Shown: positions 27,576 through 36,859 of the stretch, one piece after another
Layout of the letters: the number at the start of each line of letters is the position of its first letter
Numbering within the stretch: position 1 is the first letter of the stretch
Source: Nostoc sp. S4
GTDB lineage: Bacteria > Cyanobacteriota > Cyanobacteriia > Cyanobacteriales > Nostocaceae
Length of the DNA: 64,000 nucleotides
Reading direction: 5' to 3'
NCBI GenBank assembly: GCA_029379225.1
Contig: JAQYWR010000021.1
Location: 1 to 64,000 of the forward strand
The notes under the pieces: generated by a model
Seen by the model: only the letters and a program-made list of their open reading frames with translations
The model's database searches: none
Told to the model about the DNA's origin: nothing
Program-made: the position numbers and the translations under genes

Positions 27576-28442
27576 ATGAGTAAAGTAAACAAGTTACTAC
27601 ATCAGTGGTTAGTACAGTCTGTTTCACAGGTAGCTATTAGTTGGTTGGAACAGAAGCAGACACAGATTGCTAGCGGTGCTGGTGAGCGAGTGTTTTTCAC
27701 AGCTTTTAGTGCAGTGCCGCGTTATCTGGGCAAACAGAATTTGCAGCTAACATCCCAAGACATGGAGGCAGCACAGGAGGCAATTCCTGGTTGGAATCCG
27801 AGTATTTGGAGTGTAGATCAAGCAGGTCGCACACTCTTGCTTTTAGCTTTGCCCCAGGATGATGCCCAAGCTTATGTGCGATCGCTAGATAAAGTCTTCT
27901 CTAGTGCCGATATGGGCGAGTTAGTTGCACTTTATCAGAGTTTGCCCCTATTGCCACATCCAGAATTACATCGCCACCGTGCTGCTGAGGGAATTCGTAG
28001 CAATATGAGCAATGTGTTCCAAGCCATAGCACTTTACAACCCCTATCCGGCCGATTATTTAGATAATGCTGCTTGGAATCAGATGGTATTAAAAGCTGTA
28101 TTTGTCGGTAGTCCGTTGCATCTAATTTGGGGTTTAGATCGTCGCGCCAACCCAGAATTAGCAAAAATGTTGACAAATTATGCCCATGAACGTTGGGCAG
28201 CTAAACGCTTAGTTACCCCAGAACTTTGGCGACCTGTAGGTAAATTTGCTGATAGTGCAATCATCGCAGATTTAGAAAAAGTCTTAGCTAATGGGGACAT
28301 AGCCGAGCAACAAGCAGCAGCATTAGCATGTGCTGAATCATCTTTACCCGAAGCACAAGCATTACTTTCCCATTATCCAGATTTAGAGTCATCCATAGAA
28401 CACGGTAACTTAACTTGGAGCAATTTTAGGCGCGAGCGTTGA
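27576..28442 (+). CDS. eboA: EboA domain-containing protein
   Basis: First gene of an ebo cluster. The ATG at 27576 gives 288 residues, MSKVNKLLHQWLVQSVSQ onward. The all-helical protein has no catalytic motif and reads like a HEAT-type helical repeat (SSADMGELVALYQSLPLLPHPELHRHRAAEGIRSNM and NGDIAEQQAAALACAES). EboA is defined by its place in the cluster, with no known chemistry. The assignment rests on the following TatD-like, UbiA-like, TIM-barrel and phosphodiesterase genes in the canonical ebo order. A TTG-started extension to 27537 is less likely. Confidence 0.85.
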   Translation: MSKVNKLLHQWLVQSVSQVAISWLEQKQTQIASGAGERVFFTAFSAVPRYLGKQNLQLTSQDMEAAQEAIPGWNPSIWSVDQAGRTLLLLALPQDDAQAYVRSLDKVFSSADMGELVALYQSLPLLPHPELHRHRAAEGIRSNMSNVFQAIALYNPYPADYLDNAAWNQMVLKAVFVGSPLHLIWGLDRRANPELAKMLTNYAHERWAAKRLVTPELWRPVGKFADSAIIADLEKVLANGDIAEQQAAALACAESSLPEAQALLSHYPDLESSIEHGNLTWSNFRRER

Positions 28443-28563
28443 AAGAAGCTGAGGACTAGACAATAGGATAAAAAATAGTATTTTCCAGTCCCCAATCCCC
28501 ATACCCCTAATCCCCACTTTGTGGGGCCCCGAGTTCCTCAGTCCCCAATCACTAAACCACACT

Positions 28564-29466
28564 ATGATGTTTATCGATCCTCACATTCACATGTGTTCCC
28601 GTACTACTTACGATTACTTAGTAATGCGGGAATATGGCATCGTCGCCGTTATTGAGCCAGCTTTTTGGTTAGGACAACCCCGAACTAACGCCGGCACATT
28701 CAAAGATTATTTCAGCAGTCTTGTGGGCTGGGAACGGTTTCGTGCTAGTCAGTTTGGCATCCAACATTACTGCACAATTGGCTTAAATCCCAAAGAAGCT
28801 AATAACGAGGCATTAGCAGCAGAAGTTATTGAATTGCTACCGCTTTATGCTTGTAAAGAAGGAGTTGTTGCAATTGGTGAAATTGGCTACGACGACATGA
28901 CAGAAGCAGAAGATAAATACTTTTGTCAACAGTTAGCATTAGCCAAAGAACTCGATATGTTGGTATTAATTCATACTCCTCACCGGAATAAGAAAGCGGG
29001 TGCTATTCGGAGTATGGAACGGTGTATTGAATATGGTTTAGATCCTTCACAAGTAATTATCGATCATAACAACGAGGAAACTGTCGAAGAAGTACTAAAA
29101 CGGGGTTTTTGGGCGGCTTTTACGATTTACCCCCAGACAAAAATGGGTAACGCCAGGATGGTGGAAGTTGTCCGCAAATATGGACGCGATCGCATCATTG
29201 TTGATAGTAGTGCTGATTGGGGAATTAGCGATCCATTAGCAGTTCCAAAAACGGCTCAGTTGATGTTAGAAAGAGGCATTCCTGAAGAAGATGTGCGAGC
29301 TGTTTGTTACGAAAATGCTTTAGCTGCTTACAGTCAAACCGGACAGATGCAAGCATCAGACTGGCTCAATCCCCAATCTATCGATCAGCGTCAGCTATTC
29401 AGTGGTAACTCTGTATTGCGAGGACAAGAACCAGGTATTAATTCTGCTTCAGTGCTGATTGAATAG
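28564..29466 (+). CDS. eboB: EboB, TatD-family metal-dependent hydrolase
   Basis: The amidohydrolase-fold protein starts at ATG 28564 or 28567 (MMFIDPHIHM). Metal-binding positions are visible: HIH near the start, Glu in IGEIGYDDM, His in LIHTPH, His in IIDHNNEE and Asp in VDSSADWG. These match TatD-type hydrolases. The 300-residue length is a little longer than the usual ~260 for TatD. It follows eboA by 121 bp and precedes eboC. The substrate in the ebo pathway is unknown. Confidence 0.88.
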   Translation: MMFIDPHIHMCSRTTYDYLVMREYGIVAVIEPAFWLGQPRTNAGTFKDYFSSLVGWERFRASQFGIQHYCTIGLNPKEANNEALAAEVIELLPLYACKEGVVAIGEIGYDDMTEAEDKYFCQQLALAKELDMLVLIHTPHRNKKAGAIRSMERCIEYGLDPSQVIIDHNNEETVEEVLKRGFWAAFTIYPQTKMGNARMVEVVRKYGRDRIIVDSSADWGISDPLAVPKTAQLMLERGIPEEDVRAVCYENALAAYSQTGQMQASDWLNPQSIDQRQLFSGNSVLRGQEPGINSASVLIE

Positions 29467-29550
29467 AAAGCTATATACGTATTGGATAAATATTTTCACA
29501 ATCCAAATTCTCAAATCCAGAATAGTATTACTACCCAAGGAGTCAGAGAA

Positions 29551-30483
29551 GTGAATGTTGCAAACCTGAATTTTCAAAACTGGCGGGGTTATTTTGAATT
29601 GATGCGTCCGGCTAATATTGTTACTGCTTGGGCAGATATTCTAGTTGGCTTTGCTGCTTCTGGCTCTGGAATGATTTTTGCTAAATTAATCAATGGGGAA
29701 GCAAGTTTTAGAAATCTAATTCCATTAGCTTGGTTGTTATTAGCTACAACTGGTTTATATGGGGGCGGTATCGTTTTCAATGATATTTTTGATGCCCAAT
29801 TAGATGCAAAAGAGCGACCAAATAGAGCAATTCCTAGTGGTCGTGTATCTCTTCAAAATGCTACTTTATTAGGCAGCATATTGTTTGCAGTCGGTATTGG
29901 AGCAGCTTTTCAAGTATCTTGGTTAAGTGGGGCGATCGCCATATTCATTACTTTTTCAGCACTGCTGTATAATTCCCTAGCCAAACATCATCCTTTTTTT
30001 GGCCCACTTAATATGGGTTTGTGCCGGGGGAGTAACTTATTATTAGGTGTGAGCGCTGTACCAGAAATAATAGGAGAACGTTGGTATTTAGTGCTAATTC
30101 CTGTTATTTATATTGCAGCGATTACTGCAATTAGTCAGGGCGAAGTTCATGGAGGAAAGAAGATTACAGGAATACTAGCACTAGTCTTGATTGCAATAGT
30201 TTTGGCAGCAGTTTTAGCATTAGGATTATTACCAGAGTATACAGCGATCGCAGCATTGCCATTTGCAGCTTTCTTGGCTATCCGAGTCCTACCTAATTTT
30301 GTGAAAGCTGCACGCGAACCGTTAGCAGAAAATATCCGTAATGCTGTAAAAATAGGTGTGTTGTCTTTAATTGTTTTAGATGCGACTGTTGCATCTGGTT
30401 TTGCTGGTTTGTATTACGGTTTAGCAGTCCTGATTTTACTGCCAATTTCTATGAAATTAGCACAAATATTTGCTGTTACTTAA
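29551..30483 (+). CDS. eboC: EboC, UbiA-like prenyltransferase
   Basis: I choose the GTG at 29551, preceded by AAGGAG at good spacing, over a TTG 69 bp upstream, giving 310 residues. It is a polytopic membrane protein of the UbiA superfamily with eight to nine predicted helices. The first Asp-rich motif is clear (NDIFDAQLDAKERPNRAIPSG, NDxxDxxxD type). The second, usually DxxGD-like, reads GEVHGGKK, so one diphosphate-binding Asp set is altered. EboC is thought to prenylate an unknown acceptor, but no substrate has been shown. It lies between eboB and eboE. Confidence 0.87.
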   Translation: MNVANLNFQNWRGYFELMRPANIVTAWADILVGFAASGSGMIFAKLINGEASFRNLIPLAWLLLATTGLYGGGIVFNDIFDAQLDAKERPNRAIPSGRVSLQNATLLGSILFAVGIGAAFQVSWLSGAIAIFITFSALLYNSLAKHHPFFGPLNMGLCRGSNLLLGVSAVPEIIGERWYLVLIPVIYIAAITAISQGEVHGGKKITGILALVLIAIVLAAVLALGLLPEYTAIAALPFAAFLAIRVLPNFVKAAREPLAENIRNAVKIGVLSLIVLDATVASGFAGLYYGLAVLILLPISMKLAQIFAVT

Positions 30484-30638
30484 AATTCAGCTAAATAGAG
30501 TAAATATCACGCAGAGTCACAGAGGTGCAGAGAGAAAGATTGAGTTTTGAGAAAATTTTGGAATTATGAAAACTCAAAAACTTCAAAACTTTCTGCGTCT
30601 GGGCGCGTGGAAATAATAAATAGAGGATAAAGTAGAAA

Positions 30639-31877
30639 ATGAAAATTACAAAAAACAACTTTTACTTAACTTATTGCAGCAATATTCATCCTGGTGAAAC
30701 CTGGGTAGAGGTGTTTGCAAATTTACAAAAATATATTCCGGAACTCAAATCACGTTTATCACCTACAGAACCTTTTGGCATTGGTTTGAGGTTAGCAAAT
30801 GCAGCCGCCAAAGAACTTTTAGAAAAAAATAATTTAGCTCAATTCCAAGAGTGGTTAACTCAAGAAGATTTATATGTTTTTACTTTGAATGGATTTCCTT
30901 ACGGGGGATTTCATCACCAGGTGGTAAAAGACCAAGTTTATGCACCAGATTGGTCTAAACAAGAACGGCTGAATTATACATTAAATCTTACACAAATTTT
31001 AGCAAATCTCTTACCAACTGGACTTGATGGCGGAATTTCTACACTGCCATTATCTTATAAGCCTTGGTGGGAAGACCAAGCAAGTTTTGAGATAGTTTTG
31101 AAGAACAGTTGTTTTAATCTAGCATCACTTGTTGCAGAAATGATTTGCATCAGGGAAAAAACAGGAAAATTACTCCATATTGATTTAGAACCTGAGCCAG
31201 ATGGATTAATTGAAAATACCTCGGAAATCATTGATTTTTTTCAAAATTGGTTACTGCCGATTGGTGGAAATTATTTATCAGAAAAATTAAATATTGAACA
31301 AAGTTTAGCTGAAACTAAATTGCTAGAACATATTCGGATATGTTATGATACCTGTCATTTTTCAGTTGAATACGAACAGCCAAATTCTGTATTTACGCGT
31401 TTGCAATCAGCAGGAATTAAAATCGGCAAGATTCAAATCAGCGCTGCAATTCAAGTAAAAATTCCCGCTGAAGTTGAGAAACGTAGTCTGATAGTTGAAC
31501 GCTTACGTCCTTTTGCAGAATCTACTTATCTTCACCAAGTAATCGAACGTCGCAACGATGGTACACTATATCACTATCCTGATTTAATCACTGCATTACC
31601 ACACTTAGAACAATCTCTAGCTCAAGAATGGCGGACTCATTTCCATGTACCAATTTTTATTCATGATTATCAAATTTTGCAGTCTACTCAAGATGATATC
31701 GCTACTGTTTTACATCTACTGCAAACAAATCATGCTTGTTCGCATCTAGAAATTGAGACTTACACTTGGGATGTATTGCCATCAGATATGAAAATAGATT
31801 TGCTGACTTCTATTGAGCGGGAATATGACTGGGTATTAAAAGAACTTGGCAAGAATCAAGAAGACTTTGATAATTAA
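30639..31877 (+). CDS. eboE: EboE, TIM-barrel metabolite-traffic protein
   Basis: The 412-residue protein is of the xylose-isomerase-like TIM-barrel type. Recognisable points are YCSNIHPGETW at the start, FTLNGFPYGGFH, LHIDLEPEPDGLIE with acidic metal ligands, ICYDTCHFSVEYE and FIHDY with LEIETYTWDVLP near the end. These acidic and His residues at strand ends fit a divalent-metal site. The enzyme activity is unknown. The gene follows eboC by 155 bp, which contain a CACAGAGGTGCAGAGAG-type repeat, and precedes eboF by 50 bp. Confidence 0.88.
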   Translation: MKITKNNFYLTYCSNIHPGETWVEVFANLQKYIPELKSRLSPTEPFGIGLRLANAAAKELLEKNNLAQFQEWLTQEDLYVFTLNGFPYGGFHHQVVKDQVYAPDWSKQERLNYTLNLTQILANLLPTGLDGGISTLPLSYKPWWEDQASFEIVLKNSCFNLASLVAEMICIREKTGKLLHIDLEPEPDGLIENTSEIIDFFQNWLLPIGGNYLSEKLNIEQSLAETKLLEHIRICYDTCHFSVEYEQPNSVFTRLQSAGIKIGKIQISAAIQVKIPAEVEKRSLIVERLRPFAESTYLHQVIERRNDGTLYHYPDLITALPHLEQSLAQEWRTHFHVPIFIHDYQILQSTQDDIATVLHLLQTNHACSHLEIETYTWDVLPSDMKIDLLTSIEREYDWVLKELGKNQEDFDN

Positions 31878-31927
31878 GCTGCTGAATTCTTACACAACTG
31901 GCTGCAAATTAAGAGGAAATTTTATTT

Positions 31928-33304
31928 ATGAAAAAAACGGTTATTCTAAATGTTGTAGGATTAACGCCTAACTTACTAGGAAAAAACACGCCGTTTTTAT
32001 CAGCTTGGGCTGCTAAAGGACAAGTGGTTCCAATCAAAACAGTGTTACCTGCTGTAACTTGTTCTGTTCAAGCTACTTATTTAACAGGAAAATTCCCTGA
32101 TGAACATGGGATTGTTGCTAATGGTTGGTATTTTCGAGATGAATGTGAAGTAAAATTTTGGCGACAATCTAATAAATTAGTACAGGCTCCGAAAGTTTGG
32201 GACATAGCTAAATCAATCGATCCAAATTTCACTTGTGCCAACCTTTTTTGGTGGTACAACATGTATTCATCAGTGGACTATGCCATTACACCGCGCCCAA
32301 TGTATCCCACAGATGGAAGAAAATTATCTGATATTTATACCCAGCCGAGTAATGTGCGATCGCCAATTCAATCGGATTTAGGTCAATTTCCTTTATTCGA
32401 TTTTTGGGGGCCAAAAACTTCAGTTAATTCTAGTCAATGGATTGCCAATTCTGCAAAATGGATTGAGGAACGTTATAGCCCTACACTATCGCTAGTTTAC
32501 TTGCCACATTTAGATTACTGTTTGCAAAAATTTGGTCACGATGAAAAATATATTCAAAGAGATTTACAGCAAATTGATGCTGTTTGTGGCAATTTAATTG
32601 AATATTATCAAGCACGAAATATTCAAATAATTATTCTTTCTGAGTATGGCATTACTCATGTTGATAAAGCAGTAGATTTAAACCGCATCTTAAGAGCAAA
32701 TAATTTAATTGCTGTCCGCGAAGAGTTAGGGCGAGAATTGCTCGATTTTGGAGCTAGTATTGCCTTTGCTGTAGCCGATCACCAAATTGCTCATGTATAT
32801 GTCAACGATGCAGCCTACATCTCAAAAGTACGATCGCTTTTAGAAGCCACTCCCGGCGTAGCCCAAGTATTGGATGAACAGGGGAAACAAGCCTACCATC
32901 TCGATCATCCCAGATCGGGAGAATTAATAGCGATCGCCCAGCCTGATGCTTGGTTTACTTATTATTATTGGCTTGAGGATAACAAAGCGCCTGATTTTGC
33001 TAGAACTGTAGATATTCACCGCAAACCCGGTTACGATCCTGTAGAACTTTTCCTCGATCCTCAAATTAAATTTCCTCAAGGAAAAATCGCTCTTAAGCTA
33101 CTTAAAAAACAACTCGGTTTTCGCTATTTGATGGATGTGATTCCTCTGAATGCTTCTTTAGTGCGTGGCTCTCACGGTCATATCACCACTTCTGCAAATG
33201 AAGGACCTCTATTTATCACTCATCAAACTCACCTTATCGATACAAACATCATTGAGGCGACAGATATTTGCTCCTTAATTCTCAAACATTTAAATCGGGA
33301 GTAG
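31928..33304 (+). CDS. eboF: EboF, nucleotide pyrophosphatase/phosphodiesterase-like protein
   Basis: The 458-residue protein of the alkaline-phosphatase superfamily has the nucleophile Thr in LPAVTCSVQATYLTGKFPDEHGI. Metal ligands appear in LPHLDYCLQKFGHD, the ILSEYGI region and GSHGHITT. There is no clear signal peptide, so it may act in the cytoplasm despite the family name. It is the last gene of the eboABCEF run and fits the phosphodiesterase gene seen in other ebo clusters. The substrate is unknown, possibly a phosphorylated or prenyl-phosphate intermediate. Confidence 0.88.
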   Translation: MKKTVILNVVGLTPNLLGKNTPFLSAWAAKGQVVPIKTVLPAVTCSVQATYLTGKFPDEHGIVANGWYFRDECEVKFWRQSNKLVQAPKVWDIAKSIDPNFTCANLFWWYNMYSSVDYAITPRPMYPTDGRKLSDIYTQPSNVRSPIQSDLGQFPLFDFWGPKTSVNSSQWIANSAKWIEERYSPTLSLVYLPHLDYCLQKFGHDEKYIQRDLQQIDAVCGNLIEYYQARNIQIIILSEYGITHVDKAVDLNRILRANNLIAVREELGRELLDFGASIAFAVADHQIAHVYVNDAAYISKVRSLLEATPGVAQVLDEQGKQAYHLDHPRSGELIAIAQPDAWFTYYYWLEDNKAPDFARTVDIHRKPGYDPVELFLDPQIKFPQGKIALKLLKKQLGFRYLMDVIPLNASLVRGSHGHITTSANEGPLFITHQTHLIDTNIIEATDICSLILKHLNRE

Positions 33305-33401
33305 GGGATGAGGCAGATGGCGATCCACTATTAAACCTAAAGTAAATAAAATTAATATTAGAGTATCAAAAACTTAATTGAGATTTATTCCAAACTCAGC
33401 A

Positions 33402-34013
33402 CTATTTTTGGAACCAACGCCAGTTATAGCGATTCCATTCATAAATTCCTTGAATTTCATACTCAGCGCCGTTGAAGAAGCGGACGACACAATTAGTAGA
33501 AGAATTATCGCGATCGCTAATTTCATTAACCTGAATTACAATCGAAGGAAACCATTCCGGCTTACACGGCCCATCTTCTTGCACCCATTCCCATAGTGCA
33601 TTGGAAACTTCAATGCGATCGCCTACTTTCAACTTTAATGCATCTTCCAAATAAGCATACTTGTCAAAATGGTATGACTCAACACGGTTGAGCCACTGTA
33701 AACCGTAACGCTGGCGGATAAATTGTACTGTTCCAGAGTCATTTTCCAATAGCCAATCATTGAGTAATTGCACTTTCCAAGTGCGGTTACGTTGTTCTTC
33801 GGCCTTAACAAACTCTAAAAACACTTCTAACTCCTCTGAGGTAAGTTCGTCTAAGGGATTAGCAATATCTGAAGCCCCGGAGTTAGAATTTTCATGAATT
33901 TGCTCAATGACTTGCAATAATATCTGTTTCTGCACGTCAGTGAGAGGATAGCCTATAGCATCACAACTATTAAAGGCTGCTTGCATAGCTGTTTCAATCT
34001 CATCTGGTGTCAT
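33402..34013 (-). CDS. conserved hypothetical protein
   Basis: The 203-residue soluble protein has an acidic helical N-terminal half (residues ~1-100, with LDELTSEELEVFLEFVKAEEQ) and a beta-rich C-terminal half (KLKVGDRIEVSNALWEWV to QGIYEWNRYNWRWFQK) rich in Trp. I do not recognise a domain. It faces eboF tail to tail with a 97-bp gap and is not obviously part of the ebo system. The ATG at 34013 is the natural start. Confidence 0.7.
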   Translation of the reverse strand: MTPDEIETAMQAAFNSCDAIGYPLTDVQKQILLQVIEQIHENSNSGASDIANPLDELTSEELEVFLEFVKAEEQRNRTWKVQLLNDWLLENDSGTVQFIRQRYGLQWLNRVESYHFDKYAYLEDALKLKVGDRIEVSNALWEWVQEDGPCKPEWFPSIVIQVNEISDRDNSSTNCVVRFFNGAEYEIQGIYEWNRYNWRWFQK

Positions 34014-34115
34014 AAAATTTAAAGTAATTGAGGGTTTATTTACCTAATTATTACAAATGTTAAATTAAATGATATTTTTTAGTGTTAACTTACTTATCAC
34101 CTCAGGGAAATCGCT

Positions 34116-34664
34116 ATGAGTCAAACTCAGCATCCAACAAAATTTCTGACTTTTGAGGAATTTCTGGCTTATGACGATCGCACTGATACCCGTTATGAAT
34201 TAGTAGATGGTGAACTAGTAAAAATGCCAACCCAAAGCCAGGAAAACTGCGATATTGCCAAATTTCTGCTGTTCGAGTTGGCAAAGGATTTTCCTATCGC
34301 CTTGCTGGCTTACAAGGACATTGAAATTGAAGTTAGTGGACGGCGAGCATCCTGTCGCCTACCGGATCTGGTGGTGCATACAGAAGAGTCGAAAGCAGCT
34401 TTGATTGGCAGTCCTCGCAATCTGATTACCCGCGATATGCCCCCGCCTGCGCTGGTGGTTGAAGTTGTTAGTCCCGGAACTGAGAACCACAACCGCAATT
34501 ACCGTTACAAACGCACGGAATACGCGGCTAGAGGCATTACCGAATACTGGATTGTCGATCCAAGGTTAAAACAAACCACTGTTTGTAAGTGGGTGGAGGG
34601 ACAGTATGAGGATACTGTGTTGCAAGGTACGGCTCGAATTGCATCAGACGTAGTACCCGATTGA
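34116..34664 (+). CDS. Uma2 family (DUF820) putative restriction endonuclease
   Basis: The 182-residue protein belongs to the Uma2/DUF820 family, expanded in cyanobacteria and carrying a PD-(D/E)xK nuclease-like fold. Typical features are FEEFLAYDDRTDTRYELVDGELVKM at the start, CRLPDLVVHTEE (Asp of the PD motif), PPALVVEVVSPGTENHNR (the E-x-V part) and YRYKRTEYAARGITEYWIVDP. All expected catalytic positions look intact. DNA cleavage has rarely been shown for this family. It stands alone; its relative at 60593-61170 is broken. Confidence 0.88.
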   Translation: MSQTQHPTKFLTFEEFLAYDDRTDTRYELVDGELVKMPTQSQENCDIAKFLLFELAKDFPIALLAYKDIEIEVSGRRASCRLPDLVVHTEESKAALIGSPRNLITRDMPPPALVVEVVSPGTENHNRNYRYKRTEYAARGITEYWIVDPRLKQTTVCKWVEGQYEDTVLQGTARIASDVVPD

Positions 34665-34801
34665 GAATTGATAGTTGAGCAGGTGTTTGCAGCTTGACTG
34701 TTGACTGTTCACCATCATCAACCGTCATCAATCAACCGTAATTCCGTTGTAAGCTGAGGTTATAAGTCACATAATTATTGAATTAAATTACGGGGTCTTT
34801 T

Positions 34802-35233
34802 ATGCGGTTGCGCTCACTCACGGTCATTTTTATTTCCTTTTTGATCGCTTTTTTATCGTGGGTACTTACTCCCCCCGCTCTAGCGCTGACACAGATTAAA
34901 TTATTTGATATTTCCTATAAGGATTGTCCACCAGAACTGGCAAAAGGAGCTGTTATCAGTAGTGGTAGCGCGGCTGCCAATTGCTTTCTTGTGACTGGCA
35001 AGGCAGAAAATGGTAGTAATAAAACAGTCTACGATGCAGATATTTTTGGACGCATCTATGATGCCAATAATGACTCAGTAATGCAAAACCGCACCCGTCT
35101 TGGTTCGATTGCTGAGGTATTACCAGGTGTTAGCGATTTTGAATTGAGAATTTCTGTGCCAGCAAATCAACCTACTCCATTGAAGCTGAAGCAGTTCAAG
35201 GCAGCTGGATTTAGTGCTGCGGTACGTAAATAA
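34802..35233 (+). CDS. exported conserved hypothetical protein
   Basis: The 143-residue protein has a signal peptide, MRLRSLTVIFISFLIAFLSW, cleaved near ALAL. The mature ~115 residues contain CPPELAKG and AANCFLVTG, two Cys that could form a disulfide, followed by ENGSNKTVYDADIFGRIYDANNDSV, which looks like a small beta-sandwich of FxLYD type. It is known to me only as a conserved cyanobacterial exported protein. A strong terminator follows directly, so it is a single-gene unit. Confidence 0.75.
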   Translation: MRLRSLTVIFISFLIAFLSWVLTPPALALTQIKLFDISYKDCPPELAKGAVISSGSAAANCFLVTGKAENGSNKTVYDADIFGRIYDANNDSVMQNRTRLGSIAEVLPGVSDFELRISVPANQPTPLKLKQFKAAGFSAAVRK

Positions 35234-35250
35234 TAAATTTTAAGTTGCAT

Positions 35251-35286
35251 AGGTCAGGGCTGGTTAACCCAGACCTAAAATTTTTT
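35251..35286 (+). terminator. rho-independent terminator
   Basis: AGGTCAGGG (35251-35259) pairs with CCCAGACCT (35268-35276), with one A-A mismatch. AAAA then TTTTTT (35281-35286) follow. It closes the exported-protein gene and faces the end of the YggT gene. Confidence 0.8.
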
Positions 35287-35318
35287 AACTGAACGCAAAG
35301 TAAACTGCAAACTATGTC

Positions 35319-35582
35319 TTATACAACGTAGGCCAGATTACTTATAAACCCGCCAAGAACTTGTAGCAGTATAATAGCTAACATCGGTGAAAAATCTATA
35401 CCGCCCAACGGGGGAATAAATGAGCGAAATACATTTAGATAAGGGTCAGTTATTTGACTCAAAGCAGCAAATGGTTGGTCGTACCAGTTGATCGTCGGGA
35501 ACCAGGTTAAAAGAACCCGAATCAGCAACAGAAAAGTATAAATTTGCGTAAAAGTAGCCAGAGTGGTAATCAGTAATTCCAT
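35319..35582 (-). CDS. YggT family membrane protein (Ycf19-like)
   Basis: This 87-residue membrane protein has two hydrophobic helices (~3-25 and ~62-84) joined by the conserved TWFPTINWYDQPFAALSQITDPYLNVFRSFIPP. That order, RVLLTWFP then DPYLxxFRxxIPPxGGxDFSP, is diagnostic of the YggT/Ycf19 family. Members are linked to chloroplast/cyanobacterial membrane organisation and osmotic or division functions elsewhere. The exact role here is unknown. It starts at the ATG at 35582. Confidence 0.9.
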   Translation of the reverse strand: MELLITTLATFTQIYTFLLLIRVLLTWFPTINWYDQPFAALSQITDPYLNVFRSFIPPLGGIDFSPMLAIILLQVLGGFISNLAYVV

Positions 35583-35707
35583 AGATAACTTGGTTTCCTA
35601 CTAAGTGTTAAACGCGGTCTTATCTATTGATTTTAATTTAGTCTATGTCATGGTGTTTGCATAAGCATTTACCACACTTGGCAACTTTTATCATCCCTAA
35701 AGAAACT

Positions 35708-36061
35708 TTAAGAATCTTTGCTCAAAGAGCGATCGCCTATTGTCTGGGGTGAAGTGCCATTCACATTCCCCAGTTGCTTTCGCACTTCATCAATTGTGGC
35801 ATTTAGCTGGGCAATTTTATCTTCTAGCGATCGCCGAGCTGTATCTATGCTAACGCTCTCAGTTTCTGAGGCTTTCATCTGACGCCGCTTTGCTGCTATT
35901 CTCTTAGCTTCGGCTTGGCTATCTGTTTGTTCTATTTCGTCCTCTGTTAGCAATTCGGGATCGCGTCGAGTAGCAATCAGCGCCCCGATTACACCACCGA
36001 ATACACTCCCAACAAATGCCCCTGCTAAAAAACCACTGGCAAAACCATCTCGCTGACTCAT
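35708..36061 (-). CDS. glycine-zipper membrane-anchor protein, unknown function
   Basis: The 117-residue protein starts MSQRDGFASGFLAGAFVGSV and continues FGGVIGALIA, one glycine-zipper helix as in YtxH-like proteins. A Lys/Arg-rich helical segment (AEAKRIAAKRRQMKA) and a predicted coiled coil (SLEDKIAQLNATIDEVRKQLG) follow. It is likely anchored to a membrane with a cytoplasmic coiled coil. It lies between yggT and upp on the same strand, 125 bp after yggT's start side and 69 bp after upp's stop side. No enzymatic motif is present. Confidence 0.75.
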   Translation of the reverse strand: MSQRDGFASGFLAGAFVGSVFGGVIGALIATRRDPELLTEDEIEQTDSQAEAKRIAAKRRQMKASETESVSIDTARRSLEDKIAQLNATIDEVRKQLGNVNGTSPQTIGDRSLSKDS

Positions 36062-36130
36062 ATATTTACCGCCTTCAACAACCTTGCAACTCTTACAGTA
36101 GTTATGCCATTTTTCTTTCCTAGCTGCATA

Positions 36131-36787
36131 CTAACTTAAAGTCCCAAAGATGCGATCGCCTGCATCTCCCAATCCTGGTACAATATACCCCTTACTGTTA
36201 AGTTTTTCATCAACAGTAGCGGTGTAAACTATTAAACCTGGATAAGTAGTACTCAGTTTTTGCAAAGCTGGTGGAGCTGCCACCACACAAATAATCCGCG
36301 TTAGGGTTGGATCTACACCCCGTTGTATTAATTCTGCCATTGCCGTCATAATTGACCCTCCTGTTGCCAGCATCGGATCGGTAATTAAAACTCGTGTTTG
36401 GGGGTCAAACTTTTCTGGTAACTTGTTTAAATAACAATGAGGTTGCAATGTCTCTTCATCTCGTGCCAATCCCAGATGATAAATCGACGCCAAAGGTAAT
36501 AAAGTCTGCGCTCCCTCAAGCAATCCTAGCCCAGCCCGGAGAATCGGCACTACTGCCACTGGTATCTGTGGATCGATTACAGTTGCAGGACAAGTATCTA
36601 AAGGAGTTTGCACCGCTGTTTCTTGAGTGGGCAACCAGTCACGCGCAGCTTCATAAGTCAGCCATCTTCCCAGCTCAGTCATGGCACTGCGGAATAACAC
36701 CGAAGGTGTGCCTGCATCACGGGCGACTGCCAGCCAGTGTTGTATCAAAGGATGAGGTGGTACATAAACCCGCAATTGTAGCGTCAT
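36131..36787 (-). CDS. upp: uracil phosphoribosyltransferase
   Basis: The enzyme salvages uracil with PRPP to make UMP. Its 218 residues carry the PRPP loop VLITDPMLATGGSIMTA (~135-151), VPILRAGLGLLEGA and the uracil-binding C-terminal YIVPGLGDAGDRIFGT. The N-terminus, VYVPPHPLIQHWLAVARD, is typical of the cyanobacterial form, slightly longer than the E. coli enzyme. It starts at the ATG at 36787, just after a repeat-rich region on its upstream side. Confidence 0.94.
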   Translation of the reverse strand: MTLQLRVYVPPHPLIQHWLAVARDAGTPSVLFRSAMTELGRWLTYEAARDWLPTQETAVQTPLDTCPATVIDPQIPVAVVPILRAGLGLLEGAQTLLPLASIYHLGLARDEETLQPHCYLNKLPEKFDPQTRVLITDPMLATGGSIMTAMAELIQRGVDPTLTRIICVVAAPPALQKLSTTYPGLIVYTATVDEKLNSKGYIVPGLGDAGDRIFGTLS

Positions 36788-36859
36788 AGCTAGAAGTCAG
36801 CGCCTCTTTGTACAAGAACTGAAACACCATAATACTCTTTCCTGCATACGGCTGACTAG

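Noticed and set aside
35754..35764. AGTGCCATTCA as another end of the GAATGGCAC element
   Set aside because: It lies inside a coding gene with no partner end nearby, so it is likely chance.
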